A stretch of DNA of 64,000 nucleotides from Stercorarius parasiticus (taxonomy: Eukaryota; Chordata; Aves; Charadriiformes; Stercorariidae). The stretch spans positions 372,001-436,000 of the forward strand of contig VWZL01000166.1 of assembly GCA_013396915.1 (NCBI GenBank), in the 5' to 3' direction. The notes beneath the pieces were generated by a model. That model saw only the letters and a list, made by a program, of their open reading frames with translations, was not told the DNA's origin and ran no database searches. How positions within the stretch are numbered: the stretch's first letter is position 1; the number at the start of each line of letters is the position of its first letter. Positions 37,603 to 49,900 of this stretch are shown here, piece after piece. Both the position numbers and the translations under genes were made by a program.

Positions 37603-40600
37603 CTCTCCTTTTTATTAAAAACAAACAGACAATATATAACAAATCAAAATCCACGATTTTACTTAATTTTTTTAAAGGGGAAAGTCTATAGTCCTACACT
37701 GACACTTTCTTCTAATAAATTATCCTCTGTCCCTTTAAACTGGAGACCTTTCATACAGTGTAAGGGCATTTCTTGTGCCCCTGACTCTAGAGTTGTCTGA
37801 TGCCTGTAACACTTGATCCTTAGCTGAACCCTCTCATACATGATCACTTTGTCACCACATTTTAAACCCACATCATCTCAGGGGAGATCAGGTGTTGCAT
37901 TTAATGGCAATCCTCAAATTTGGCTACAGAACACATAAATACAGACACATTTCTCTTCATCCAAATAATTATTGACAAAAAATATTCACCAAGCCATCAG
38001 ATGTACAGAAAACCCACCTAGTGTAAGTGGTGAGGAAGCCTTACTCCTTGTCTACTCAATGATGAAAGGTGTTATTAAAAACAGCTCATACTGCACCCTG
38101 TCACCTTTCATTGGAAGAAAAGAAAAATAATCCATAAATATTCAGAGAGACAGTTTATTCACCTGATAAGATCTCTCACAGGGTGACCAATTGAAGATGT
38201 GTTTTCTTACAGCGGGACTTGCTTCCCTCCCCATATAACAGAGCAAGCCTAGTATAGAAGTTACAACAAGCTAAGCAGTAAGTTGAGGAGGTCCCTTTGG
38301 GGAGAGGAAAGAATGGCACATAATTCAAGAGTCATCTCTGTTTAACAGGCTCTCGGTGCACAGTCTCCCTTATAGTTGAATATCCAAAGAGGTAATAATT
38401 AGTGAAGAGTAGACTTTTCTCAACTTAATCCAGTTTCAGTTAACAACACACAGTTATGCTCTACGCTGCTTTTTTGAGTTGCATTCATATTGCCAAATCA
38501 GCTGTTTCAGGAAAAAGTTAACATTATCCAGGTTATACAATAGGTCTTTAAGTCAATAATGTAGCTTTTCATTACTACTTCTCCCTTTAGTTTATGTCCC
38601 AGAATTGGCAATACTATAGTTTTGTATTTAAAGACCATTCCCTTTGGTAAAGCTGAAGGTTCATGGGAATCAGCAAATTAATGGGAAGACAGTTAGTTAA
38701 AATAAAAGGTTATCCAGTTCCACATATCTTTTCAAATTTTTTAAATGAGCATAAATGGTCTCTGGTATGTCTACTAATAATTGATTAGATTTTTTTTTTC
38801 CCAGTTGACTTGAGCTTTTGTCCATAACACTGGTCTACTTCTGGTACAAAGTTGAAAGAAAGACCCCAAATTTCACTTCACTCATGATAAAGAGCATATA
38901 CATTTCCAAAAATTCTCTAGAAATTTTTTTCCGGTATCATCACAAAGCATTGTTCTATAGGACATGTAATGGGAATCTTTGCTGTTTATCTAAGATCATC
39001 CATAACCATACTTCAAAATTAGCAAGTCTCCCTGGTTATCTTGTCAGCAAATAAACTGGGAAGGTAGAGTTTCAAGCACAGCAAAGGCTGGTAAAATTTT
39101 TGGGAGATTTGCCAGGAAGAGACACATGGAAACATTGTGTAAGAAGAGAACATTGATCACAACAGCCTTGTTCAGAGCTTAGGAAATGGGCATTCACCTC
39201 TTGGAAAGAAACCAGTAAATGGCTCATCCATTCATATTAAAACAGACATGAGAAATGTAGCTTGTCAGGGTTTATGCAAGCGTAAAAACTGACCTTCTAA
39301 AAGCAAAGCCTGCTTACAGCCTTGTCATTAGTTGGTAAGTAATAGCGTGAATAGACTACATATCACATGGGCTATAACTAACTGCCAGACAGAAGGGGAT
39401 TTTTTGTTTATTTAAGTTTTGGGTTACCTTGTAGGCAACATAATTGCAAAGATATTATTAAGGAAGAAATTATGGCCTCTGAATAGGGCATAGATAATTC
39501 TCTAAAGTTCCACAGCTACACAGGATTCCGCATGATAATTCTCATTAGTACATCTCTGGAAAATATATCTACTCTCAGTTTCTCCATGCAGTATTATTCT
39601 CATTATGTTGCTTACAAGGTAAATGTATGTAAAATAAGGTATCTGTGAGCTAGTCATACTTCGTAACATCAGACATTTTCACTGTGCATACAAACAAGTT
39701 ATACACTAAAATAAACAGATGGCTCAGGAGATTTGTAAGAGGGTGTATAGCTTTCTACTGGTGGCTTACCATCAAACTCATCCTTAAATGCAGATGGCAA
39801 ATCATTACTATTTGACTACTGTTAGTTTGTCCAACATTAGATCATTTCATCCTGTTTTCTAATGGGCAGATGTTGCCAGCACAAAGATAATTATTGAAAT
39901 TGGTACTAGATATTATCTTTTTGCAATCTTAGCACAGAAATCAGGGACTACATAGAAAGGGATGCTTAGTCCTTTCATTCTCATTGCTGTGAAGTACAAA
40001 ACAGGAGTGAAAAAGTTTTTGAAGCAAAATGGAGGAATTCTTACATACTGAACTACAGATATGTACTCTGTAGATATATCATTTGAGTTTTCAAGACGAA
40101 TAAACAGCTTCTGTCATATGCAATTAAGTCATATGAAGTTCTTAAAACCTGGCACACTGTATTCCATTTGATTGTATGCATGCTCATGTGGTATATGGTA
40201 TCTGCTGTTTAGATCTCCCTCAGGATTTTACATCATTCCCCAAAATAGACCATATGGCAGTAAATTCTCCAGAGAATAAAAGAATAAATTTTGCAGTTGG
40301 CAAGTTAAAAATTAATTTGGTTATCCTCTGGACACTGGCACTTTCCATCACAAGGTGGGTGGTCAAGTAATATCACTATTCCTACTAGCAGAGCTGTTCA
40401 TTCTCTGTCATTCTTTTTATTGGTATAGCTTCAACCTCTGTGACAAAGATTTGATTTGTACATTTACACGATGCTGTTCACGTTAACAATTCCTGTATCA
40501 GGTGCTGCGTCAAGGACACATGCAAAATACTACAAATTGTTTATTAAATATTGAATGCTCTCCATTAGCAATAAAAAGCAAAGCACTGAGAGGCACCCTG

Positions 40601-42810
40601 CTTTTATGTTCTGTGTGACTATTCTTACATGGCTTGAGAGTTGTTGGAATGAATTTGCTATCACTGCATGCCATCCAAGAGCAAGCAGCAGATTCATTGC
40701 AAACCTGAATTATACGAGACTACAGAGAAAAAGATAAACAACCCCAAACAAATGACTTGTTGCACTAATATCAAAAGTATTTAACAAACAACTGGAGAAA
40801 AAAACCCACCTCTGAAGCTCTACAGTACTTTCATTATTTTATAGCTTGTTCATATTTGTACCTTGTAATTCCTACCACAGAATATTTGCACAAACATAAC
40901 CTATTGAATAAGTTCATTTTCATATAAACCACTGAGTTACAGAATGGCCACAGGCAAATTTTTTATTCCACACTTCTTCAGATTATCAGAGTGTATGCAA
41001 GCCATTTGATATTTGTTATTTTTGTAAGCAATTGTCTCTATAGCCATTTAGGTACTACATATCTCCCTGATTAAAACACCTCTGGATTTGTAAGTCCTTC
41101 CTCTTATATAAAATGCCTGCAGTTATTAAAGGAAATATGATGCTAATAGCATCATTTCCAAATAACATCTTATAACTGTATATTTACATGCTGTTAACAA
41201 GGTCAACTGAACTGCATATCAGAAGAGATTCCAGAATATCAGCCTCAGCCTCCTTGTCTATAGTCTCTAATGTACCATTTAACTATTTATTTCACCATGA
41301 TATGTAAAATAAGACTATTCAAATGACTTGCAAGGACTCGTAAAACTTGTTTCTAAATTTTTTATCATTTGCAGGTCTTAAATAAGCACTAACCATTGGT
41401 CACAATGCTATTATTCCTATCAAACTACAAAAGTAGCAAACAGTTCACTGTCCATACTTAGGTTAAGATTATGCCCTGTCTTTCTTTAATCCTTTCCTAA
41501 TACCTCTTTCCTGTTTGATTTAGCCAACTGTCTGACTTTTTCATTTCAGATCTCCAAATGCTGCAAGGATGATAAAGTCAAGTGCACTGGATTGTACTTT
41601 GCCTATAGAAATGATTAGGATATAAATAGAGGATAGGAATTGGGTATGGAGGATTCACAAACCATGCTTGTGAAAACATTAATTGTGCTTCTCAGTCGTA
41701 ACTTTGAGATCCTTATATCTGAAAAACCATTTCTTAATTCTTCAGTGACATGAAAATTGAAACAAATATTTGCATGGTAATCACAGTTGCTTGTCCTTGT
41801 GACTATGATTCTGATAAGACAAAATCCAAGGTTTCTTGAACTGAAGCCTCAGCAAAAAAGTTAAGTAATTTTCTAATTCAGTATAGAAATGGAATATGGT
41901 AACATCTGTACCACTTCAGGGTTTTTGTGCCAAGCAGGAAAGTAATTTATCGGATTAGGAAAATGTGTATTATATATACAAATATGCAGAAAGTCACATA
42001 ATAACATGAAAATAGTAACCTGAAAACTTGTTTTCTTTAAGATAAAAAAAGATACAAAGCATATCCCTTTTTCGTATGATCATATTTCTAAAGAATTTTA
42101 ATCTTTTTTCTACCCATTTGTTACCACGGATATTTTAGCAAACACATGTCCCTTTGTATTTCACAAGTTATAGGACAAAGAGAAGAGTTCATTTTGATCA
42201 AAAATTCTGTAGAACTTCCATAATGCTGAATCGTGGAGACTACTGATGGTGTGTGTCTACCTGAGAGATTAGCTAGAGTCTTTTATTAGAAATGTGTAAT
42301 AGATTTGGGTTAAAATACACATTTGAGTTGCAATACAGAAATTTAAAAGTAAAAATATATTTAAATGTGGTTTCAAAGATTGCTTTAAAACATTAAAAGT
42401 GAAAATGAATATTTAGATTTCCTCTCCAATTAGGGAGCAAAAAGTTCCCTTAGAGGAAGAAAGAGCCTTAACACTATTTTTATGGTGGTATTTCAGGTCA
42501 AGACAGAAGAGCACAGACTCAAGTCTTTCAGAACTGAACTCATTTAAAACCTGGATGTGTATTTCATACATTTGCTGTGTGCAAGGCAGTCAAGAAGTGT
42601 CTCCATACAGTGTCGGCATGATCAAGCTTTACGTTATTCAAGTTTGTGTGCTCTTCACTGCTTAGGTAAGCTTGTAAAGGAGAAAAGATACCCTCTTAAC
42701 AGTGGACAACGGAGTTGTCATGCGCCTCTCTGCTTACCCAGGAAGACTTTGCTATGTATGACTAAGACTACAAAAATGGCTCCAGACAAGATGGGAGAAA
42801 CATTTCTTCA
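37603..42810. other. Noncoding unique DNA
   Basis: A long AT-rich stretch with no recognised interspersed repeat or gene. A small hairpin (ATGATGCT, AAT loop, AGCATCAT) lies near 41137-41155. Open frames are all under 80 codons and featureless. Confidence 0.5.
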
Positions 42811-42887
42811 AAATAAAATAAAAAAAAACCCGACAAACCAAAACCAAACCAAAACTCCAAAATCAACAACTTCAGCAACAACAAAAT
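42811..42887 (+). repeat. A/C-rich low-complexity tract
   Basis: AAATAAAATA-type sequence passing into CCAAA/CAACA repeats. It is simple low-complexity DNA just upstream of the GC-rich block. Confidence 0.75.
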
Positions 42888-42959
42888 CGTCATTCCACTT
42901 TGTTTTACACACACACTAAATAGTCCACTCTTGATGAAATTGTAGCCTATTTGTTTCCT

Positions 42960-43160
42960 GTTGGGTGCAGCTGCCCAGGCGCCATCTGGAGGCTGCAGGG
43001 GGCTCTGTGAGGAGAGCCCAGGCCAGGGCAGGCTGCCCTGGGCCAGAAATGGCCAGCTCCATCTGGACACAGCTGGCCCCAGCCAGACACAGCTGGACAC
43101 GGCCACACACAGCTGGCTCCAGCCTGTGCACGCCAAGGCCCTGCTTCCCTTACTGGGAAG
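42960..43160. other. GC-rich block with 20-bp repeats and CTCF-like motif; possible LTR U3
   Basis: GC-rich but CpG-poor. CACAGCTGG occurs at 43068, 43088 and 43108, an exact 20-bp period. A fourth degenerate unit (43041-43060) extends the array to 43041-43120. At 42979-42992 GCGCCATCTGGAGG matches the reverse complement of the CTCF core at 13 of 14 positions. The block directly precedes sequence resembling the R/U5 end of avian ERVL LTRs. It shares GGAGGCTGCAGGGGG-type and CAGCTG-rich texture with such U3 regions, so it may be the U3 of the same decayed LTR. It could also be an independent minisatellite. Confidence 0.45.
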
Positions 43161-43164
43161 TGGC

Positions 43165-43365
43165 TGCTGTCCAATGGTAAGCATTGAAAAAATTCAGATT
43201 TTTCCTTTACTTAAGTGCAGCTTTTGCGTTTCTTATTAAACTAGCATTATTTCTACTTATCACCCTTTTTGCATTCCTTCTGTTTTCCTCCCCATTCCCC
43301 AGGAGAGGGCAGTAAGCAAAAGGTGGGGAGAGATTTTGGCTGCTGGCTGAGGTCAACCCACCATA
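43165..43365 (+). mobile_element. Decayed LTR end, ERVL-like endogenous retrovirus
   Basis: Landmarks in the order found at the 3' end of avian ERVL-class LTRs, judged from memory of the family. GGTAAGCATTG (43176-43186) is followed by a T-rich segment. TTATTAAACTAGCATTATTT comes next and holds an ATTAAA polyadenylation-type signal (43235-43240). A pyrimidine-rich stretch then leads to CCCCATTCCCCAGGAGAGGG, GGGCAGTAAGCAAA and the end GGCTGCTGGCTGAGGTCAAC...CCATA. No internal retroviral genes are visible, so it is a solo or partial LTR. Divergence is high and the 5' boundary is uncertain. Confidence 0.55.
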
Positions 43366-43459
43366 CTTTTCTTGTTGTCTATAATAGCTTTTATTTTCTA
43401 AGCTATCACCAATCTAGCAATGCATTTATACTTGATCTTATCTTTAAGCCACGTGTATT

Positions 43460-43625
43460 TGCCCAGAGAAGTTGTGGATGCCCCATCCCTGGAAGTGTTC
43501 AAGGCCAGGCGGGATGGGGCTTTGACCAACCTGGTCTAGTGGGAGGTGTCCCTGCCCATGGCAGCAGGGTTGGAACTAGATGATCTTTGAGGTCCCTTCC
43601 AACCCGAACCAGTCTATGATTCTAT
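43460..43625 (+). mobile_element. CR1 3'-end fragment, plus strand
   Basis: Begins within the ORF2 C-terminus: GCCCAGAGAAGTTGTGGATG encodes an AQRSCGCP-type remnant in the frame used here, corresponding to the conserved [10 protein letters not shown] region. It continues through GGAAGTGTTCAAGGCCAGGC, GATGATCTTTGAGGTCCC and TTCCAACCC, and ends with TCTATGATTCTAT. The sequence is well preserved although only about 165 bp long. Confidence 0.93.
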
Positions 43626-46600
43626 ATGCCTCACAGTAAACCCCATGTAAATAGTCATCCATATTGCCTCCCTTGTCCCACAACAAGAAAGACTGTGTCC
43701 ATATTAAAGTACGCTTGCACAAGAAAATTACTATAGGAAAAAAACCACCCAACCTAGAGCAGCAAAAACAAACTCCATTTTCTCCTTCATTCCTAAATGA
43801 GATTTCTTCTGTAAATAAAACATTTTCAACTTCTTTATTATATTCAGAAAGAAAATCAAATGGCTAAAATCAAATCATTTTAGGATGGCACATGTTTTTT
43901 AATTTAAAATGAATTTAAGGTATTGTCTTTTTTCTTCCTACAGTGTTATCCCAATTATTTTTCAATATTAGCTGCTGTTTCCAGGGGAATCAGCAAATGA
44001 AGGCAGGGAAACATGCTGATTGCCAGGGCTGTCAAGCAAAGCACAACCCTAAGTGAAGTGTCTGCAGGCTTTTCCCTGCACCACAACCCCAGTATTCGCT
44101 GCAACTGCTGTGACTGTGCCACACCCCCAGCACTGCTTTTGCTGAGAGGAAAACAGCTCATCGCTGCTCTTTTCAGCAACAGAACTAATCCAAATTCTGC
44201 ATCTCTCAGGGGCTGAACAGGCATGAATGTGTCTATCCCAATAATTAAATTACTCATCTGTTAGTTCTACACCAACCATGCAGACTTTATTCTTGTCTCC
44301 TTTCTGGATGGCTTCAGTAGCCCTCTCTTCTCTGCGCACAGTTTGGTTTTGTAATTATCAGTTATTAGTAATGTATTCTAATCAATTTATCCAACCTCGT
44401 TTGTGTCTCTCTTACGCTTCCATCTCTACAGCAGTGTCTCTCCCGACTGCGGTTCCTTCTCCATCCCCTGCACCCCTGACCCTCTTGTGACCCACCCCGA
44501 CTCTCTTGTGACCCACAGGCATCGTTAGTATGGAAGAAGTGCCATAAAACCTAACTGCTCTCTGACCACTCTGCCAAAGACACGTCCTAACAGTCAGTAG
44601 CTGAATGCCATGCGGGGAGTTCACCAAGTGATGCGTCAGTCATATCACTCTCTTGCCTTTCCCATAACTCAACATGAAACATTGAAAAATTGTTATGGGA
44701 ATGCTGCATGAACAGCATTGCTTCCAGGAAATTAAGGAAAGCAAATTATATGTCTAGATACGGAGAACAGGATTTTTTTTTTATTTTTTTTTTAAGGGAG
44801 AAAAACGGAGACCAAGACTTTTTTTGCCCCAAACTTTAAATGACAATTTTTGGACATCTGCCCAGTTTGGAACACTTTGAAAAGTGTTCTAATTTCAGAA
44901 TATATTGAATATTCATCTCCAAAGTCAGGCTTGCTATATATGTATTGGGTATTTGAAATTCTTTGTGTATGTCTTGTTGAGAAGAAAACTCCAGGCTAGA
45001 AGAATTCAGAGTAAGTATAAAGTTTTAAACCTTGAGTGTGACCTCAACAAAATCCTTTTATTTCTTATTTTAAAAAAGCAAAAGAGAATTTCAGAGATTG
45101 TCCCCTGCCTACAGGTAAGATTTGCATGGTTGCAAACAGTATATTATGCATACTACGAAGTCAGATAGTTCAGTTTTCTTCATAATTGCCTAAATTAATC
45201 TTAAAGTTTTGTGCTTGTTTTTTGTTCTACCAGATAGCTCCTTACTAACTGGCTATCTTAGGACCATGAAACACTCTTCAGAGAACACTGAGTACAAAAA
45301 TCCCACTGTTCATAGGGAAAGGACTTGGGCAGAATAGAGGTTGTTTGAGTCCAGCTCTTTGTGGCGAATGTCCAATTATTTTGCAAATGTGCTCTGTAAG
45401 AGGAGGGACTACACAAGAATTAGAAGAGGTAGCATAGGATGGTTGATCCACATTACAGCAAGGTATCTGAGAACAAGTAGTTGCTGCACAGCCTACGTAC
45501 ATCTACAGGTTTTACAACAGCCTGTTTGTCAAACGTGCACAACAGCAAAGGCATATGCTCCCTTTTTAGAATAAAACTGGGCAAGACAGCGTGATCATTG
45601 TGTTAATATTTAAATTAGACCAATGAATAACCTGACAGAAATAACTTCTTTCCCCCACTAGTGAATGAGGTTTAGAACCAGGATCCAGACTATTAAATTC
45701 AGTGAATAGAGGTGCAGTGCCGCAGGCAGTCAGAACACTCATTGGAAAAGATTGATTCTGTACAAGTAACACTGCAGTGGTAATATCTGGTGCTCTGTGG
45801 AGATGAAAAGATTTTCTCCCACTCCTGCCCTCCTTTCCCGCTTGTTTGTAAAAGTTCACTTCAACACTCTGTAAAAGGAGGTTGTTTGCTAAGTCTTACA
45901 AAGGCTTTTTGAACTCAAATGTAAATAGGTACTTCAAGGATCTCAGAAATACTACCATACTCCCAATAGATTCATGAAGAAATAAATTTTTAGTCCTAGA
46001 GCGCAAGATGTATTTAGGGCCTTTTAACTGAGGTATAATTTCCTTGGGGGAGATATATCATGGAGAAGTTATTCAAGCCTCATATCTTGAATAGTTTAAC
46101 TCAAAGCTGGAAAATATGGGCTATGGGACACATTAACATTTTCTGCAAACATTTTCTGCAGGCCCTGTATTGCCCCAGGGGAATCCTCACTGGACTGCTG
46201 CTCAAGTGCAGCTGGAGCTCAGCTGTCCATGTTTTTCCTCCAGAGCTGCACTCCACTGATAGGTATCACGTGGAGCCAAAGCTTTCTCTCTGTCTACACT
46301 GGAACAGTGTCTTGGAGGAGAAATTCCCTCTTTCTTCTGAACCCTCCAGCAACCACCTCTTGCAAAGTTAAAAGAAAACGTGTGACAAGTTTTAGAGAAT
46401 GAATGCCTATTCCTAAGAGGGATGTTCTTATTTTTTCCCTGTGAAAAATACCAGGTTTCCCCTTTACTTCTGTTCAGGCAAGTAAAAGCTAGTAAGATGA
46501 CAGGTCTAGGACTCAATCTTCCCTACCCAGTTTTAAACCTCAAGAAAAGACATACACTTTCTCAGCATTTCTTCTTCTTTTATATTCCCTTCCTTATTTA

Positions 46601-46711
46601 ATTAAATAGCAATGAGAGTGCCTCTTCTGGGTAACTTCAGTCACTGTATTATCAGTACTGGAAGATTCACTACAAAACTCAAGTTCAAACAGTGCATCAA
46701 TACTGTCCATG
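43626..46711. other. Noncoding unique DNA with tandem and inverted repeats
   Basis: AT-rich sequence. A 21-bp direct tandem pair (GACYCTCTTGTGACCCAC core) lies at 44478-44519. A T-rich run is at 44773-44793. An inverted repeat with 9-bp perfect arms and a 2-bp spacer is at 44870-44889 (GAACACTTT/AAAGTGTTC). Open frames on both strands are short and featureless. Confidence 0.5.
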
Positions 46712-46739
46712 TTATACAGCATATATATATGCTGTATAA
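46712..46739. repeat. 28-bp perfect palindrome with (AT)n core
   Basis: Arms TTATACAGC and GCTGTATAA flank an ATATATATAT core. The whole is self-complementary without mismatch, so it could extrude as a cruciform. Confidence 0.92.
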
Positions 46740-46908
46740 TTACACAGGAATTAAACAGAATAGACATTTGAGACGTAAACAGACGAAGGTGGATTTCTGT
46801 AGAATAATTTCTTTCTTTTCTACAGTTTCATTTTATTGCTGTTTTTCTGATAACTCTTTTGAAATTTACTCTACTACTCTACTCAATTTCAAAGCAATTG
46901 AAATGTGC

Positions 46909-46927
46909 TTTGCATTGAAATGCAAAT
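46909..46927 (+). promoter_or_regulatory. POU-factor dimer-like site (PORE / OCT-SOX-like)
   Basis: TTTGCATT and AATGCAAA form an inverted repeat with a two-base gap and overlap the perfect octamer ATGCAAAT (46920-46927). CATTGAAATGCAAAT (46913-46927) matches the PORE element (ATTTGAAATGCAAAT) at 13 of 15 positions, including the whole TTGAAATGCAAAT core. It also matches the OCT4-SOX2 composite (CATTGTTATGCAAAT) at 13 of 15. It lies in noncoding AT-rich DNA. Confidence 0.5.
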
Positions 46928-49900
46928 GCCATTTTCAGTTACAAACATTTTTGAGGACTAAACTAAACAAATACTTGACTATGAGCATAATTTTGTCCAA
47001 ATTTCTTCTGTAATATTTTTAGTCTCCAACAAAACCTAAATTACTTAACACTGTTTAAACAAAGCAGGTCTCTTTCTCAGGATCAGCAATACCAAAGCCC
47101 AGGTTCTCGTCCAGTTCAAGTTTGAGAAATACATCCTACTATCAGAAAAATACCTCCCTTCCTTACTGTAACCCCAATATAGTATGTCTCTCTGATTACT
47201 GTCCTGAAGTCCTGAGTCTTCTGGATACTTATTAAGTAATATATGACACAGTTCATCTAAGGCACGGCAATATGTATTTTTGTTTGTCTACAATGAAGGC
47301 AAAGTGCTGGCGAGTTGACCAAGGGACTGTCCTAATAGTATTAGGCAGCACCTCCATTTGTGCTTGTTTACTTAATCCCTAGTGAGCATATGTGCATTAG
47401 AGGAAAGATATCTGTGCCTGTCAATTAAATATTTGATGCTGCCATGAACAGTCCCTACTATCTGCAGTATAATTTGAAAGGTTATGTACTTTTCAGGTCT
47501 ACAACATGCCCACAGAATACTAGCGTAGGCTTTTTTTATATATAGGGGACAATACAGGCTTTGCAGACTAAACCAGAAAAATCTCCTCAAGGCAAAATGA
47601 ACACCCAAAGAAAACCACTTATTTATCAAAGAGAAAGTGCAAAGTTAAGAATTTAAAAATATTGACTGAGATTCAACTGTTGCATTGGCCCAGCAAAAGC
47701 CAGGATTTACCTTCTAGCAACCAGACTCCAGCCTCCAGTTGGGCTGAATGTGAGTACGGCAACAGTGTTGGGAAAGCAGCTTCCCTTGGGTGTGATTTTG
47801 AACGCCCTGGGTAAGGTCAGTCAATGAAAATACCTTGAAGCTACCTCCACTGTATATTTCAAAGCCTGTGATCTATCAGTACAGGTTTTATAGATATCTT
47901 TCCATTTGAAATAGGGAATACCTGTCCGTTATTTTCTCCAGAAATAAAATGAATGTTAAATGTTTGACTAGCACATTGTTCCAAATAAGAGGCTGCTAAA
48001 CGTGCTATAGCATCGGTAGTTCTGTCCATCGGTGCCAGCTATGCACATAGCACTGCTCTGTAGCAGGAGGAGCTTTCAGTTTGTCTTCGAGGGTTCCCAA
48101 TTCAGCGGGTATAACGTTAAAACAACTAAGATTAAGACAACGTCATGTCATAATTTCCACAATCTTATAATTAAAGAATATTACAAGCTTGCCAAAGGAA
48201 GGAAAATATAATTGAAATATTTTTGAACCAAACATTTTAGATAAGCAGCATACTAACAATAAAGGTCTTCTTCCTGAGGGAAAATGCCTCACTACTATTT
48301 CAAAAGTAAGTGAAATATTCATAATGCTGCCTTGAAACCCAGTATTTACATGAACAGTTGCAGAATATAAATGCTGCATTAATGAACCTAGGTAGTGCTA
48401 CCAACTCTGCAAGTACCACAGATGCAAATTTAAGAAAAATAGAGCTAAACATAAGTATGCTACCAAAATGCTAATATACAAGGCTGTGGAGGAACACTTA
48501 ATAGGAAAGAGCTTTTTATTTGCATACAGAAGCTTTTAAATCACAATTTGGCTCCATATTTTGGCTTTTCACACGTACCACTTACTAAATGGTTGTCTGC
48601 TTTTGGGTAAGCATTTGAGCAATAGGCGATGTTTAGCTTCAGTGTCCTACAGTTTATCTTAATACATTATTACTAAGAATATGCAGATTAAACGTACTTA
48701 CTTGTTTGTCTTTTCTGTGCTTGCAGTTAAAGTATATAATTACCAATTCATCTGTGCTTGTATTTGACATTTAAAGCCAGAACAGCTCTGTCAGTAACTT
48801 CCATAAAACTTGGAAGATTTAGCTACACATCTCCCATCCTTCATTTCATATAGCCTACTACTTTCCCTCCCTAGCCCAAAGCCATGCTTCTTTCAACCTA
48901 TAGACAAACTTTCCTGCTTCTACCTGATGGGCAGGTGAAGTGCATGAATTAGTTCATGGGCAGTTTATCATTAATTCTTTCGATTTTTCCTGAGCTTCTC
49001 AACGGTAAAAAACACTCCAGGAGTCAGACTTAGCTGAAAGCAAGGTTTACCAAAGTGAGCACATGCGGAATTTTCCACCCCTGTATCTAAAGAATTCTAC
49101 CACTTCCATGTTCAGCCTAGGCAATTAAGGATCCTTGGTTCATGTGCTTCTAGACCTAGTTAGTCATTCACTGGGGTTTTATAGAATTAAAATATCGGTT
49201 TCATGTTGTTACTGCAGTTATTACAAATGCAGTAAGAATGACTGTTTTTCATTAATTAGTCTCTTTCTTTAAAGAGAGTTCACTTGATCGCGATGCAACC
49301 TATCCAGCCAATTTGACAGCTCATCTACATTCATGTCATCCCCAATTAAACTCCAAATATATTGTTATACCAACGATTTAACTAGATATATGCTGTAATT
49401 CACTACACAGTCATACAGGATTTGACTGCTGTAGCCTGCAGGAATTCATACAAATTGGTCTGAGGCAACACTGTGTTACAAAAACCCTGTTGGTACCCTG
49501 TCCTGAGAAGAAAACTCTTTGCTGTCACATACAAACTGAAGCTGTGGAAAACGGTTCCTTCTTTTGTCAGTCTCCTGCTGAAACAGGAATAATTTTTATT
49601 CCTCTCTCTCTATGTGTAAATGCTTCCCTGCGGCTTCCTGTGCTCTAGCCCCTGCCCTTCAAGTCCAGAGTGGCAAGCACACACTGTTCTCTCCTTCCAC
49701 TTTCTGTTCAACTGCCTGCAGAATTTCTTTGGTTTTATCATAGGCTAACAAATGGACACTTTGTCTGTAAAATATAAGGTAGCTATCTATCCAGAAATTA
49801 AGGGAGGAAAAAAAAAAGTCATAAAGCTTGTCCTGACTTGGTTTCATGGCTGGATCTCAGTCCTGCCTCAAAATTTATGGACTTATCTGTCAGTCTGGGC

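Noticed and set aside
42768..43184. 138-codon minus-strand frame and several overlapping frames in the GC-rich block.
   Set aside because: Open frames on both strands at once come from the GC-rich repeats and likely LTR sequence. The proteins are repetitive (Ala/Gly/Trp/Ser).
46612..47013. 133-codon plus-strand frame.
   Set aside because: It crosses the 28-bp palindrome and the POU-like site and has low-complexity composition. No recognisable domain.
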